The notes below the pieces were generated by a model. That model worked only from the letters and a program-made list of their open reading frames with translations, made no database searches and had not been told where the DNA came from. Of a stretch of DNA of 64,000 nucleotides, positions 1 to 9,080 are shown in pieces; the stretch's first letter is position 1; every line of letters begins with the position of its first letter. Source of the stretch: Nitrincola lacisaponensis (GTDB lineage Bacteria > Pseudomonadota > Gammaproteobacteria > Pseudomonadales > Balneatricaceae); the NCBI RefSeq assembly GCF_000691225.1, contig NZ_JMSZ01000016.1, positions 496,001 through 560,000 on the forward strand, in the 5' to 3' direction. A program made the translations under genes and the position numbers.

Positions 1-37
1 GCTATAGTATGCCCATTATAACAACCGGAGACAGCGC

Positions 38-691
38 ATGAGTCAAGACAAAGTCGATCTCAGTTCCCTGAGACGAGAATATGTAGTAGGTGATCTGAAC
101 CGCGAAGATCTGCAGGATAATCCGGTCGACCAGTTCGGTATCTGGTTTGAGCAGGCGTTGCATGCTTATGCGGACGAAGCGACTGCCATGACGTTGGCGA
201 CTGCTGATACGGAGGGTATGCCTTCGGCACGTATTGTGTTGCTGAAACAGTATGATGCGCAAGGGTTCAGTTGGTTTACGGATTATCGGAGCGAGAAGGG
301 TGCGCACTTGGCACAGAACCCTCAGGCTGAGCTCCTGTTTTACTGGTCAGGACAATCGCGACAGGTGCGAATTCGTGGTCAGGTTGAAAAGTTGCCAGCG
401 GAAGCTGGCCAGGCCTACTTTCAGCAGCGACCTGCCGGGAGTCGTCTGAGCGCAGCTGTTTCTTGCCAAAGTCATCCTGTTGAATCACGTGCCGTACTGG
501 AAGCGGCAATTGAAGCATTACGTGCCCAGTTCCCTGAGGGTGATGTTGCCTGCCCGCCTCAATGGGGTGGCTACCGGCTACGCCCACAGCGTTTCGAGTT
601 CTGGCAGGGGCGCCCCAGTCGTCTGCACGATCGCTTCATTTACCAGTTGAATGACAGTGGTCAGTGGACGATTCAGCGCCTGCAACCCTGA
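38..691 (+). CDS. pdxH: Pyridoxamine 5'-phosphate oxidase
   Basis: FMN-dependent cytosolic oxidase that converts pyridoxine or pyridoxamine 5'-phosphate to pyridoxal 5'-phosphate, the last step of vitamin B6 synthesis and salvage. The 217-aa length is normal for the family. The N-terminal region carries the usual LRREY start, the middle the FMN-binding split-barrel (SARIVLLK, then FTDYRSEKG), and the C-terminus the typical WGGYRL...EFWQGRPSRLHDR signature. GGAG at 27-30 lies 7 nt before the ATG, so the start is well supported. It reads alone and ends in front of a strong hairpin terminator. The cofactor it makes serves the PLP enzymes IscS and SufS encoded later in the window, but that is a general link, not an operon relation. 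Confidence 0.97.
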   Translation: MSQDKVDLSSLRREYVVGDLNREDLQDNPVDQFGIWFEQALHAYADEATAMTLATADTEGMPSARIVLLKQYDAQGFSWFTDYRSEKGAHLAQNPQAELLFYWSGQSRQVRIRGQVEKLPAEAGQAYFQQRPAGSRLSAAVSCQSHPVESRAVLEAAIEALRAQFPEGDVACPPQWGGYRLRPQRFEFWQGRPSRLHDRFIYQLNDSGQWTIQRLQP

Positions 692-716
692 TCCGCTTCT
701 CAATCCTGTGTTACTC

Positions 717-758
717 AGGTTCCTGAACCGGTCTCTGTATCGGTTCAGGAAACCTTTT
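717..758. terminator. Bidirectional hairpin terminator after pdxH
   Basis: TTCCTGAACCG (720-730) pairs perfectly with 741-751 across a 10-nt loop. After one bulged A the stem extends by AGG/CCT and is followed by TTTT. It sits 25 nt after the pdxH stop and its right arm contains the stop codon of the minus-strand gene ending at 745, so it probably serves both. Confidence 0.75.
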
Positions 759-1005
759 CCCGCCACTGCAACTCCCCGATCTGTACATTCAGCCAATCAA
801 ATCCGATCCGCTTGGCGACTGCGGCTGCGCCATCCAGACTCTTGAATTCACGTTCTGTATTGGAGCGTTGCAGGTTCAATGTCAGTACTTCCTTGTCGCG
901 AGTAATGAATTTCAGCGTCCAGCCGCGTGACATGGCAATCGGAATTGCCTGACAGGACTCAAACACCCCAGCCTTGAAAAGTAATCTTATTTCCTTCTCT
1001 TGCAT
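745..1005 (-). CDS. Small protein resembling plasmid partition-associated (ParC-type) proteins
   Basis: An 86-aa basic protein. The segment IRLLFKAGVFESC, followed by SRGWTLKFITRD and a C-terminal AKRIGFDW, reminds me of small 'partition-associated' or replication-associated proteins found on gammaproteobacterial plasmids; this is recognition by eye. The upstream ATG at 1011 has an SD (GAGGA, 1013-1017) only 1 nt away, whereas the ATG at 1005 has it 7 nt away, so 1005 is chosen. A good sigma70 promoter lies at 1048-1076. No par or rep partner is adjacent, so a role in plasmid partition here is doubtful; it may be a domesticated remnant. The real function is unknown. Confidence 0.7.
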   Translation of the reverse strand: MQEKEIRLLFKAGVFESCQAIPIAMSRGWTLKFITRDKEVLTLNLQRSNTEREFKSLDGAAAVAKRIGFDWLNVQIGELQWREKVS

Positions 1006-1047
1006 CTTCATATCCTCATTAAGATGTATCGTTTACTTATATTGACA

Positions 1048-1076
1048 AGTATATATCTAGAAATGATGTTTCGCAA
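1048..1076 (-). promoter_or_regulatory. Sigma70-type promoter for the 745-1005 gene
   Basis: On the minus strand, -35 TTGCGA (1071-1076), a 17-nt spacer, and -10 TATACT (1048-1053). The predicted start of transcription lies near 1041, about 35 nt before the ATG at 1005. Confidence 0.45.
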
Positions 1077-1250
1077 TCATTTTTTGCAAAAATATACTGT
1101 TTAAGTTATTGAATAAAAAGAAGTTTTTAAATATTTTCCAATAAGGATGAGGTGTTTTGGCGAGGTTTTTAAGGTATTGATTTGTATTGGTTTTTTTGGG
1201 TTGATTTGAGAGGTTGGTTTAGACGTTTTGGCTATTAAAATATCGATATG

Positions 1251-1280
1251 GATAAATCAAAATACTATTTTTGATTTATC
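1251..1280. repeat. Perfect 12-bp inverted repeat, 6-nt loop
   Basis: GATAAATCAAAA (1251-1262) is the exact reverse complement of 1269-1280, with TACTAT between. It lies in the AT-rich intergenic patch. No run of T follows on either strand, so it is not a classic terminator; a protein-binding palindrome or a relic of a mobile element are possible. Confidence 0.7.
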
Positions 1281-1411
1281 TTAAGATGAATCCGATGATG
1301 ACGTCTGGTATCAGGCGGAATGTGCAAAGGGATGCGAGGTGTGCAGGGGGTAGGTGTAAGGGGGAGGTGTGCAGAACCGGGCAGCTGATTCAGCCGCCCG
1401 ATAAGATGGTG

Positions 1412-1612
1412 TCAGTTGGACTGTTTGGCGTTCAAGCGCGCTTGCAGCAGCTGTTCAATGGCATCCAGCTTTTTCTGCGTGGCGGCTACCCCTGCATCTG
1501 TTTCATCCAGCTCGGGTGAAAACTTGATCATATCCAGGACTTCTACCATGAAGGTTTCTTCATTCATTTTGATCACTTCTTCCGCTGTCCAGCGATTAAA
1601 TCGATTAGCCAT
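1412..1612 (-). CDS. Conserved-looking 66-aa hypothetical protein
   Basis: A small soluble, acidic protein (MANRFNRWTAEEVIKMNEET...) ending in a predicted amphipathic helix with heptad-like leucines (KKLDAIEQLLQARL), suggesting a coiled coil or helical hairpin. I do not recognise the family. AGGAG (complement of 1619-1623) lies 6 nt before the ATG, a strong argument that the gene is real. It is divergent from the 43-aa microprotein at 1803-1934 and shares a 190-base promoter region with it. There is no signal peptide or membrane segment. Confidence 0.65.
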   Translation of the reverse strand: MANRFNRWTAEEVIKMNEETFMVEVLDMIKFSPELDETDAGVAATQKKLDAIEQLLQARLNAKQSN

Positions 1613-1802
1613 GTTGTACTCCTGAGTTACATGAGAAATTAACGGTCTATTCTGAGTTTAGTGTTAATTCCCCGGGATGTGCCAGTCATAACAGGCAAAA
1701 ATGATCATCCGAATGCGACCGGCAAAAAAGTTGAGCTGGGTCAATATTCCCTAATAAATAAGCGGGTAATCTAGTCTCAATTAACCGTTGAGAGGTGATG
1801 AC

Positions 1803-1934
1803 ATGTTTGGATTAGACGTACATAGTTTGGAAGTGCTGGTGCCCAGCATGATTGGCATTATCGGGATTACTGCCGTAATGGTTTGGGGTGGTCTGAAAAT
1901 GCGCTCACTGATGAATGAAGATCAGAAAAAATAA
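1803..1934 (+). CDS. 43-aa single-span membrane microprotein
   Basis: Short ORF that begins MFGLDVHSLEVL, has one hydrophobic stretch at about residues 12-30 (VPSMIGIIGITAVMVWGG) and ends in a charged tail (NEDQKK). The composition suggests an N-out, C-in inner-membrane anchor. GAGAGGTG at 1789-1796 gives a good ribosome-binding site about 6 nt before the ATG, and a strong terminator follows at 1988-2023, so the ORF has the full set of gene signals despite its size. Function unknown; similarly sized membrane microproteins often modulate a larger membrane complex, but nothing nearby identifies a partner. Confidence 0.6.
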   Translation: MFGLDVHSLEVLVPSMIGIIGITAVMVWGGLKMRSLMNEDQKK

Positions 1935-1987
1935 ACCTGTCTCTGTTGTGCAGAATGGGTGCTTTTTAATCGTTTCCAGTGCCTCAT

Positions 1988-2023
1988 AAAAAACCTGCTG
2001 ATGTCAGACTCAGCAGGTTTTTT
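1988..2023. terminator. Strong bidirectional terminator between the microprotein gene and valS
   Basis: A perfect 14-bp stem (AAAAAACCTGCTGA, 1988-2001, with 2010-2023) and an 8-nt loop. The A and T tracts at the stem base give a U-run on both strands. The genes on either side converge on it. Confidence 0.9.
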
Positions 2024-2040
2024 ATTTTTGAGATTCAGGC

Positions 2041-4878
2041 TCAGATATGCGCAATGCGCTGATACTGTTCCTGAAGGCGTGTAGCTGCTGATTGCATTTC
2101 ACTCAGCTTGGCACGTTCCTTTTCTACCACATCGGCTGGTGCCTTGCTGACAAAGCCTGCGTTGGAAAGCTTGCCATCCAGGCGTGCTATCTCCTTGTTC
2201 AGCTTGTCCAGCTCTTTTTGCAGTCGCGCCAGTTCCGCATCTTTGTCGATGATGCCAGCCATGGGGACCAGTATCTCCATTTGTCCTACCAGTGCGGTTG
2301 CCGACATGGGAGCCTCTGCGCCTTCAGCCAGCAGGTCGATTTGCTCCAGCTTGGCCAGCTTGTTGAGCAGTACCTGGGTCTCTTTCAGGCGGCGTTGGTC
2401 TTCTGTTGAGGCATTACGTAACAGCAGGTTGATGGCTTTGCCTGGCGCCAGATTCATTTCACCGCGAATATTGCGGATCGCCAGCATCACAGACTTGAGC
2501 CATTCAATATCAGCATTGGCCTGAGGGTCCATTTTGTGTGGCTCAGCCAGTGGGTAGGGCTGCAGCATCAGGGTATCGCCCTGCTTGCCTGCCAGTGGTG
2601 CAACACGCTGCCAGATCTCTTCGGTAATGTATGGCATCAGTGGATGTGCCAGTCGCAAAATGGCTTCCAGTACTCGTACCAGTGTGCGCCGTGTACCGCG
2701 CAGACGTTCAGCTGGGGCGGATTCGTCCCAGAGTACCGGTTTTGACAGCTCCAGATACCAGTCGCAATATTCGTTCCAGACAAATTCGTACAGTGTGTTC
2801 GCAAGCAGATCGAAGCGATATTCAGCAAAGTGCTTATCTATCTGGGCTTCTGTCTCTTGCAGTCTGGAGATGATCCACCGATCAGCCAGTGTCAGTTCTA
2901 CCGCTTCATTCTGAATGCCGCAGTCCTGGTCTTCGGTGTTCATCAATACATAGCGAGCCGCGTTCCATAACTTGTTGCAGAAGTTACGGTAGCCTTCCAT
3001 GCGGTTCATATCAAACTTGATGTCGCGACCGGTGGATGCGAGTGATAGAAACGTAAAGCGCAGTGCATCGGTACCATAGGCTGCAATGCCTTCAGGGAAG
3101 TGTTTGCGTGTCTGGGCTTCAATTTTTTTGGCCAGTTGTGGTTGCATCATGTTGCCGGTACGCTTGGCCACCAGTGTTTCCAGCTCAATACCGTCGATCA
3201 GGTCCAGCGGGTCAAGTACATTGCCCTTGGATTTCGACATTTTCTGGCCGTCCTGGTCACGTACCAGGCCGTGCACATAAACGTGCTTGAAGGGTACCTG
3301 CCCAGTGAACTTCAGGGTGAACATGATCATCCGGGCAACCCAGAAGAAGATAATGTCAAAACCGGTGACCAGTACACTGCTGGGGTGGAAGGTGTTCAGC
3401 TCCGGGGTGTTTTCAGGCCAGCCCAGGGTTCCGAAGGTCCAGAGGCCGGATGAGAACCAGGTGTCCAGAACATCATCATCCTGTTTCAATGGCAGATCAT
3501 GACTCAGCTGATACTTTTCGCGCACTTCGGCTTCGCTGCGCGCGACATACACATTGCCGCAGTCGTCATACCAGGCGGGTATGCGATGCCCCCACCATAG
3601 CTGGCGAGAGATACACCAGTCCTGCAGGTCGCGCATCCAGGCAAAGTACATGTTTTCGTACTGCTTGGGCACAAACTGAATGTCGCCTTTCTCGACAGCT
3701 TCAATGGCAGGCTTTGCCAGCTCTGCGACTGCAACAAACCATTGGTCGGTCAACAGTGGTTCAATGACTACACCGGAGCGATCGCCATAAGGTACCTTCA
3801 GGGCATGGTCCTCGATTTTTTCCAGTAAACCGGCGGCTTCAAATTCGCTGATGATCAGCTTGCGTGCATCAAAGCGATCCAGACCCAGGTAGGCTTCTGG
3901 CAGGCGGTCGTCCAGTTCGGTATTGAGGCTGCTGTCGCTGTTGAACACTTCAGCGCGTGGCAGGATAGCACCGTTGGGATCCAGAATGTTGATCATGGGC
4001 AACTGGTGACGCTTGCCAACTTCATAGTCGTTGAAGTCATGTGCAGGCGTTATCTTGACGCAGCCACTGCCAAACTCAGCATCAACATAGTCGTCGGCAA
4101 TAATCGGAATACGGCGCCCAACCAGCGGCAGTTCGACAAACTGGCCAATCAGGTTGGTATAGCGCGGGTCGTTTGGATTGACTGCAACAGCAGTATCACC
4201 CAGCATGGTTTCCGGGCGTGTAGTGGCCACTACGATATAGGATTTGCCTTCAGCGGTCAGTGCGCCATCTGCTAATGGGTAGCGGAAATGCCAGAGGTGA
4301 CCGCTTTGATCCTTGTTCTCAACTTCCAGATCGGAAATGGCAGTATGCAGTTTACAGTCCCAGTTCACCAGACGCTTGCCACGGTAGATCAGTTTGTCAT
4401 CATAGAGACGAATAAAGACTTCCTGAACAGCCTTGTAGAAGCCTTCATCCATGGTGAAGCGTTCCCGGCTCCAGTCCAGAGAGGCGCCCATACGACGCAG
4501 CTGTCGGGTAATCGTTCCGCCGGACTCTTCTTTCCATTCCCAGATTTTATCGATAAATGCTTCACGTCCGAGGTCATGGCGGGTTTTGCCTTCTTCCGCC
4601 GCAACCTTGCGTTCAACCAGCATCTGCGTGGCAATACCGGCATGATCGGTACCTGCCTGCCAGAGGGTGTTTTTGCCCAGCATGCGCTGATGGCGTATCA
4701 GGCTGTCCATAATGGTGTCCTGGAAAGCATGACCCATGTGCAGACTTCCGGTGACATTGGGAGGGGGGATCATGATGCTGTAAGCATCACCTTGACCAGA
4801 TGGTTTGAAGTAACCGCTCTGTTCCCATTTGTCATACCAGGTGCGTTCAATTTCATGTGGTTGATAGGTCTTATCCAT
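2041..4878 (-). CDS. valS: Valyl-tRNA synthetase
   Basis: Class I aminoacyl-tRNA synthetase that charges tRNA-Val in the cytoplasm; about 945 aa, the usual bacterial size. The HIGH-type motif HMGH is at residues 47-50 after PPPNVTGSL, the editing (CP1) domain follows ([17 protein letters not shown]), KMSKS is near residue 545, and the C-terminus is the tRNA-binding coiled coil ([20 protein letters not shown]). In-frame ATGs also exist at 4884 and 4893. None has a strong SD; I prefer 4878 because it begins MDKTYQP as in relatives. In related genomes valS follows pepA-holC directly; here a chemoreceptor gene separates them, so valS needs its own promoter. Confidence 0.97.
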   Translation of the reverse strand: MDKTYQPHEIERTWYDKWEQSGYFKPSGQGDAYSIMIPPPNVTGSLHMGHAFQDTIMDSLIRHQRMLGKNTLWQAGTDHAGIATQMLVERKVAAEEGKTRHDLGREAFIDKIWEWKEESGGTITRQLRRMGASLDWSRERFTMDEGFYKAVQEVFIRLYDDKLIYRGKRLVNWDCKLHTAISDLEVENKDQSGHLWHFRYPLADGALTAEGKSYIVVATTRPETMLGDTAVAVNPNDPRYTNLIGQFVELPLVGRRIPIIADDYVDAEFGSGCVKITPAHDFNDYEVGKRHQLPMINILDPNGAILPRAEVFNSDSSLNTELDDRLPEAYLGLDRFDARKLIISEFEAAGLLEKIEDHALKVPYGDRSGVVIEPLLTDQWFVAVAELAKPAIEAVEKGDIQFVPKQYENMYFAWMRDLQDWCISRQLWWGHRIPAWYDDCGNVYVARSEAEVREKYQLSHDLPLKQDDDVLDTWFSSGLWTFGTLGWPENTPELNTFHPSSVLVTGFDIIFFWVARMIMFTLKFTGQVPFKHVYVHGLVRDQDGQKMSKSKGNVLDPLDLIDGIELETLVAKRTGNMMQPQLAKKIEAQTRKHFPEGIAAYGTDALRFTFLSLASTGRDIKFDMNRMEGYRNFCNKLWNAARYVLMNTEDQDCGIQNEAVELTLADRWIISRLQETEAQIDKHFAEYRFDLLANTLYEFVWNEYCDWYLELSKPVLWDESAPAERLRGTRRTLVRVLEAILRLAHPLMPYITEEIWQRVAPLAGKQGDTLMLQPYPLAEPHKMDPQANADIEWLKSVMLAIRNIRGEMNLAPGKAINLLLRNASTEDQRRLKETQVLLNKLAKLEQIDLLAEGAEAPMSATALVGQMEILVPMAGIIDKDAELARLQKELDKLNKEIARLDGKLSNAGFVSKAPADVVEKERAKLSEMQSAATRLQEQYQRIAHI

Positions 4879-4956
4879 GCTCATCTCGGTCATTTACATT
4901 CGGGACTGGGAAGGGAGAGCTAATCAGATGATTGCCGTGCTTCCGGAAAACCCGAC

Positions 4957-4985
4957 ATTATAACGATTGAAGACTGGAGGGTGTA
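4957..4985 (-). promoter_or_regulatory. Possible valS promoter
   Basis: A perfect -10 TATAAT on the minus strand (complement of ATTATA, 4957-4962), about 80 nt before the valS start. The -35 region is poor (near 4980-4985), so the call rests mainly on the -10 element. Confidence 0.35.
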
Positions 4986-5058
4986 GGTGTGTATGCGCGT
5001 TGTGGGCTATAGTTATTGCTGAAAACGTATAAAAGCTGTGGTTTACCGGAGAATAATA

Positions 5059-6999
5059 ATGATAAAGCAGTCCAGCTTAAAGTCAGGCCTCTCGTTTGGT
5101 CAGAAACTCTCTCTGATGATTCTGGGAATTGTGCTCCTGTCCGTCCTGATCGTTGCGGGGGTTATTTTCAGTCAGTATTACCGCTCACACACTCAGGTGA
5201 TTATCCACTCCCTGGAAGGGCAGGGGGAACGCTATGCCCAGTCCTTCAATGACTGGCTGCTGGCGCGTCAGGATGAAATGCTCTATCTCGCCAGTTTGCA
5301 GCCGGTGATAGAAGGCGAGGTGCAGGCGGTCAGTCACTTGATGGCGCAGATCGCCAATGCACAGGGTTACTACGATACGATTTTTCTGGTGACGCCTGAA
5401 GGGCGCGGGGCTGCTGGTATCTCCTATGAGCAGCAGCGTGCGCGTATTCTGTCTACTGATGAGTCTTATGCATTCAATGTACCGGATCGAGCCTGGTTCC
5501 AGCAGGCTGTTGGCGGGGCGAATGTGTTTTCGCAACCGGTTATATCTCGAGCAACCGGTAATCAGGTCAGTACAGTCGCATCCCCCGTGTATCGTCGAGG
5601 CCAGATTGTCGGAGTTATGCGAGGCGCCGTGACGCTGGATACGTTGATTGAGCGTATTCGGGAATTGAATCAGGATCCGGCGACCGATATTTTCCTGATT
5701 AACAGTGAAGGTGTGGCATTGACGCCGACAGCGTCTGTTGCGCGTGCAGATCAGGTGATTACGTCAGAAGCAGCACGCGGAATCGCCGCCATGCAGGCTG
5801 GGGCAGGGCGTTATGAAAATGCAGCCGGGGTGCCTGTCGTGGGCAGTTACGTACCGATTCCGATGTTGGGCTGGGGGTTGGTGCTGGAGCAGCAGGCAGA
5901 TAAAGCCATGGCACCGGTTTATCGCACCATCTGGATCTTGCTGTTAGTGCTCTTGGTGATTCTGGTGCTGTCGCTGTTCATTGGTCTGGCGATTGTTCGC
6001 CGTGTTACCCGTACCCTTGGAGGTGATCCTGACTATGCAGCGAGTGTGGTAGGTGGTGTTGCTGAAGGTGATTTGACACGTCCGGTTGAGCTGCCGAAAG
6101 GCGGTGAAAAAAGCCTGCTGGGTTCAATCGAACAGATGCGTCAACAGCTGCGAGGCACGATAGAGCGTATCAAGGTGAACTCGGAAACGTTGGCGTCGGC
6201 GGCCACTGAGCTGAGCCAGATCAGTCAGCAGACGGATGCCGGTGTTCGCCAGCAATCGACACAGCTGGACAATGCGGCTACAGCGATTAATCAGATGTCG
6301 GCAACTGTTGAAGAGGTAGCGCGTAATGCGCAACTGGCGGCAGATCATACTGTGACTGCCAGTGAGCAGGCGACTACTGGCAGTCGGGTAGTGTCTTCAG
6401 CTGCAGGGTCTATGCAGGCACTGGCGCAGGATATTTCTGCAGCGGCGGAAGTGATTACTCAGCTGAAGCAAGACAGTGATCTGATTGGGCAGGTGCTGCA
6501 GGTGATTCGTGATGTTGCCAATCAGACCAACTTACTGGCATTGAATGCATCCATTGAAGCTGCCCGGGCAGGTGATAATGGCCGGGGTTTTGCTGTGGTG
6601 GCAGATGAGGTTCGTGGACTGGCCAGACGTACTGAGGAGTCAACTAATGAGATACAGCAGGTAATTGATCAGCTGCAGGCTCGATCTGATGGTGCCGTCA
6701 AGGCGATCAATCTGAGCGTCGATAAAACCCATGAGACCCTTGAACTGGCTGACCAGGCAAAAACTGCTTTGCAGGATATCCTTGAGGGTGTCAGTGCTGC
6801 GCATGACATGATTCAACATATCGCTACGGCGACGGAACAGCAGTCTGCTGTCGCCAAGGAGATCAATCAGAATATCCACTTGATCAAGGATGTGGCGGAT
6901 CAATCCGCTTTGCATGTGGGTGAGTCGACGGAGGCAACTTCGTCACTGTCACGCCTGGCTGAGCAGTTGCGCGAAGAGATGGGGCGTTTTCGGGTGTAA
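5059..6999 (+). CDS. Methyl-accepting chemotaxis protein
   Basis: Inner-membrane chemoreceptor of 646 aa. TM1 is at about residues 17-38 ([20 protein letters not shown]) and TM2 at about 290-312. The periplasmic region of about 250 residues between them is the right size for a double-Cache sensor. A HAMP-like linker follows, then the cytoplasmic signalling domain with the conserved tip [15 protein letters not shown] near residue 491. There is no CheR-docking pentapeptide at the C-terminus (ends GRFRV). GGAG at 5048-5051 lies 7 nt before the ATG at 5059; an upstream in-frame ATG at 5038 lacks such a site. The ligand is unknown. The gene interrupts the common pepA-holC-valS order. Confidence 0.93.
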   Translation: MIKQSSLKSGLSFGQKLSLMILGIVLLSVLIVAGVIFSQYYRSHTQVIIHSLEGQGERYAQSFNDWLLARQDEMLYLASLQPVIEGEVQAVSHLMAQIANAQGYYDTIFLVTPEGRGAAGISYEQQRARILSTDESYAFNVPDRAWFQQAVGGANVFSQPVISRATGNQVSTVASPVYRRGQIVGVMRGAVTLDTLIERIRELNQDPATDIFLINSEGVALTPTASVARADQVITSEAARGIAAMQAGAGRYENAAGVPVVGSYVPIPMLGWGLVLEQQADKAMAPVYRTIWILLLVLLVILVLSLFIGLAIVRRVTRTLGGDPDYAASVVGGVAEGDLTRPVELPKGGEKSLLGSIEQMRQQLRGTIERIKVNSETLASAATELSQISQQTDAGVRQQSTQLDNAATAINQMSATVEEVARNAQLAADHTVTASEQATTGSRVVSSAAGSMQALAQDISAAAEVITQLKQDSDLIGQVLQVIRDVANQTNLLALNASIEAARAGDNGRGFAVVADEVRGLARRTEESTNEIQQVIDQLQARSDGAVKAINLSVDKTHETLELADQAKTALQDILEGVSAAHDMIQHIATATEQQSAVAKEINQNIHLIKDVADQSALHVGESTEATSSLSRLAEQLREEMGRFRV

Positions 7000-7007
7000 G
7001 TCAGTGC

Positions 7008-7027
7008 CGGGCCGTATTAGCGGCCCG
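7008..7027. terminator. GC-rich hairpin between convergent mcp and holC
   Basis: CGGGCCG (7008-7014) pairs with 7021-7027 around TATTAG. It lies in the 17-nt gap between the two convergent stop codons and overlaps the last codons of holC. No T tract follows, so termination efficiency is uncertain. Confidence 0.4.
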
Positions 7028-7454
7028 ACGTACGCATATCGGTTCGATGCATGGTATAACCCAGCTCCCGGCAGCGCGTGTAGTTCTGCCTGGAGTGGGT
7101 CAGCAGCTCAGGCGCCTGAATGACAATCTCTGCAATGCGGTCAAATTCAAAGGCGGCTTCAGGCAGTTGAGACGCCGCGTTGATGAACAGCTGACGGTGT
7201 TCCGGCAGTTGCGACCCTTGACCGATACTAATGGGAGCTGCAGGCTGGTTTCCCAAAAGATGGTGTGGCAGAAAACTGTCTTCAGGGTATTGCCAGAGCA
7301 TCCGATCCAGGCGTTCAGCCTGGATCGGATGCTCTGTATGGATAAACACCTGCAGTTGCTGTTGCAGGGCTTTCTCACAGACTCTGCAGATGAAGCGCAA
7401 ACGACTGTCTTCATCTGCCTGAGGCAAAATATAAAAATCAGCGCGTCGAGACAT
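7017..7454 (-). CDS. holC: DNA polymerase III chi subunit
   Basis: Clamp-loader accessory subunit (145 aa) that links the polymerase III clamp loader to single-stranded DNA-binding protein. The N-terminus ADFYIL, the ALDxLLW-like segment (RLDRMLWQYPEDSFLPHHL) and the helical C-terminus agree with the HolC family. Its ATG overlaps the pepA stop by one base (TGATG, 7452-7456), so it is translationally coupled to pepA. The coding sequence contains a perfect 19-bp inverted repeat (7295-7337) that should fold in the mRNA; the encoded residues still look like ordinary HolC. Confidence 0.9.
   Translation of the reverse strand: MSRRADFYILPQADEDSRLRFICRVCEKALQQQLQVFIHTEHPIQAERLDRMLWQYPEDSFLPHHLLGNQPAAPISIGQGSQLPEHRQLFINAASQLPEAAFEFDRIAEIVIQAPELLTHSRQNYTRCRELGYTMHRTDMRTSGR
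7295..7337. repeat. Perfect 19-bp inverted repeat inside holC
   Basis: Arm 7295-7313 (CAGAGCATCCGATCCAGGC) is the exact reverse complement of 7319-7337, with a 5-nt loop (GTTCA). The predicted mRNA hairpin is very stable and begins about 115 nt into the holC message. It is entirely within coding sequence and no T tract follows. Confidence 0.9.
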
Positions 7455-8983
7455 CAGTGGTGGCTGTGCTCATGTGCTGATTCCGGTAGATCCAGCGTTT
7501 CTGCCTGATCGATCAAATACTGACACAGCAGGGAAACACAGCGTCCGGTAGCACCTTTTTCCTTGCCATTGCTGTTCCAGGCAGTACCGGCAATATCCAG
7601 ATGAGCCCAGGGATAGGCTTTGGTGAAACGTGACAGGAAGCAGGCCGCAGTGATAGTGCCAGCTGAGCGTCCGCCAATGTTTGCCATGTCAGCAAAGTTG
7701 GAATCCAGCAGTTCCTGGTATTCATCCCAGAGCGGCAGTGGCCAGGCACGATCAGCAGCATAATCACCGGCGGTCAGCAATGCTTCTGCCAGCGTGTCGT
7801 TGTTTGACAGCAGGCCGCTGGCGTGATGACCCAGAGCAATAATACAGGCACCGGTGAGGGTGGCGACATCTATGACGCTGGCGGGCTTGAAGCGTTCGAC
7901 ATAGGTCAGAGCATCACAGAGTACCAGACGTCCTTCGGCATCGGTGTTCAAAATTTCTACAGTTTGACCTGACATCGTGGTAACGACATCGCCGGGTTTA
8001 GTGGCCTGACTGCCCGGCATGTTTTCAGCTGCAGCAACAACGGCAATCAGATTCAGTGGCAGGTGCATTTCTGCAACGGCCTCGATCGTGCCGATAACGC
8101 TGGCTGCGCCGCACATATCAAATTTCATTTCATCCATCGCCGCACCAGGCTTCAGGCTGATGCCGCCCGTGTCGAAGGTGATGCCTTTGCCGACCAGGAC
8201 GTGAGGTGCATCATCTTTCTGACCACCCTGATATTCGATAATGATCAGTTTGGAAGGCTGTGCGCTGCCACGGCCGACGGACAGCAGGCTGTGCATGCCC
8301 AGCTTTTCCATCTTTTCTTCATCCAGTACCTTGACCTTCAGTGCTTCAAACTCTTCGGCGAGTGCCTTGGCTTTGTCTGCCAGATAGGTTGGCGTGCAGA
8401 TATTGCCCGGCAGATTGCCCAGCTCACGAGCAGAGTTGATACCATTCGCGATTGCAACACCATCGAGCAGGGCGCTTTCTCCCAGCTCAGCGGCATCTTC
8501 TGGTAGCAGAATTGCATACTGCTCCAGTGTTGTCGGCTCGGCTTTTTTGCTTTTGGTCGTGTCATACTGATAGAAGTCAGCTGATGTCCACTCGGTCAGC
8601 AAGCGGGTTTGACGGTAAGGGTCTGGCTGGTCACTCGCCAGGCCATCCAGTGCGATAGCGACGCTTTTGAGTTTAAGTTTGCCCAGCGTCTGATTGATGC
8701 CTTTGACCAGTTTGCGGTAATGACGGTCTTTACGTTCATCAGTTTTTCCCAGGCCTATCAGTAGCAGGCGGGGGGCTGTCAGACCCGGCAGGTTGCGCAG
8801 TAATTGTTGCTCGCCTGCAGCACCACTGAGATCGCCTGAGTCGATCAAGTCCTGTATTGCTCCCTGCGTCAGCGTGTTCAGGTGAGAGGCTGTTGGGCTG
8901 AGTTTGCCATCGGCTTCAATACCTACGACCAGGCATTCGATAGACAGGGTTTCGGCTGCGTCGCTGAGAATTTCAAAAAACAT
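7454..8983 (-). CDS. pepA: Leucyl (cytosol) aminopeptidase
   Basis: Hexameric two-metal M17 aminopeptidase that removes N-terminal residues from peptides; in E. coli it also binds DNA in XerCD recombination and car regulation. 509 aa from the ATG at 8983, which has GGAG 6 nt upstream; an in-frame TTG at 9007 is less likely. The family signature NTDAEGRL near residue 345 and the metal-site segments VGKGITFDTGG and KFDMCGAA are intact. The gene is divergent from lptF, as in many gammaproteobacteria, and is the first gene of pepA-holC. Confidence 0.96.
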   Translation of the reverse strand: MFFEILSDAAETLSIECLVVGIEADGKLSPTASHLNTLTQGAIQDLIDSGDLSGAAGEQQLLRNLPGLTAPRLLLIGLGKTDERKDRHYRKLVKGINQTLGKLKLKSVAIALDGLASDQPDPYRQTRLLTEWTSADFYQYDTTKSKKAEPTTLEQYAILLPEDAAELGESALLDGVAIANGINSARELGNLPGNICTPTYLADKAKALAEEFEALKVKVLDEEKMEKLGMHSLLSVGRGSAQPSKLIIIEYQGGQKDDAPHVLVGKGITFDTGGISLKPGAAMDEMKFDMCGAASVIGTIEAVAEMHLPLNLIAVVAAAENMPGSQATKPGDVVTTMSGQTVEILNTDAEGRLVLCDALTYVERFKPASVIDVATLTGACIIALGHHASGLLSNNDTLAEALLTAGDYAADRAWPLPLWDEYQELLDSNFADMANIGGRSAGTITAACFLSRFTKAYPWAHLDIAGTAWNSNGKEKGATGRCVSLLCQYLIDQAETLDLPESAHEHSHH

Positions 8984-9080
8984 GTTGGCTCCAAACAAGA
9001 CATTCAAAAGCGATTAAGTAATAATGTCACTATAAACCATTTCCATCCCTCGAAACCATGTTGGTGACCAGGATTCTGCG

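Larger units (their letters stand above)
1012..1411. other. AT-rich intergenic region with a hairpin and short direct repeats
   Basis: A 400-base stretch without a convincing gene. The left two thirds (about 1012-1300) are clearly richer in A+T than the rest of the window. It contains the promoter of the leftward gene (1048-1076), a perfect 12-bp inverted repeat (1251-1280), two direct copies of GAGGTGTGCAG (1336-1346 and 1364-1374), and an imperfect hairpin at 1378-1400 (CGGGC...GCCCG) just after the leftward gene ending at 1412 that might be its terminator. An 82-codon reading frame at 1271-1519 is antisense to that gene and lacks a ribosome-binding site; I do not call it. Confidence 0.6.

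Noticed and set aside
4288-4923. A 211-codon open frame antisense to valS, reaching into the valS promoter region
   Set aside because: No ribosome-binding site and no recognisable domain; valS on the other strand is complete and conserved.
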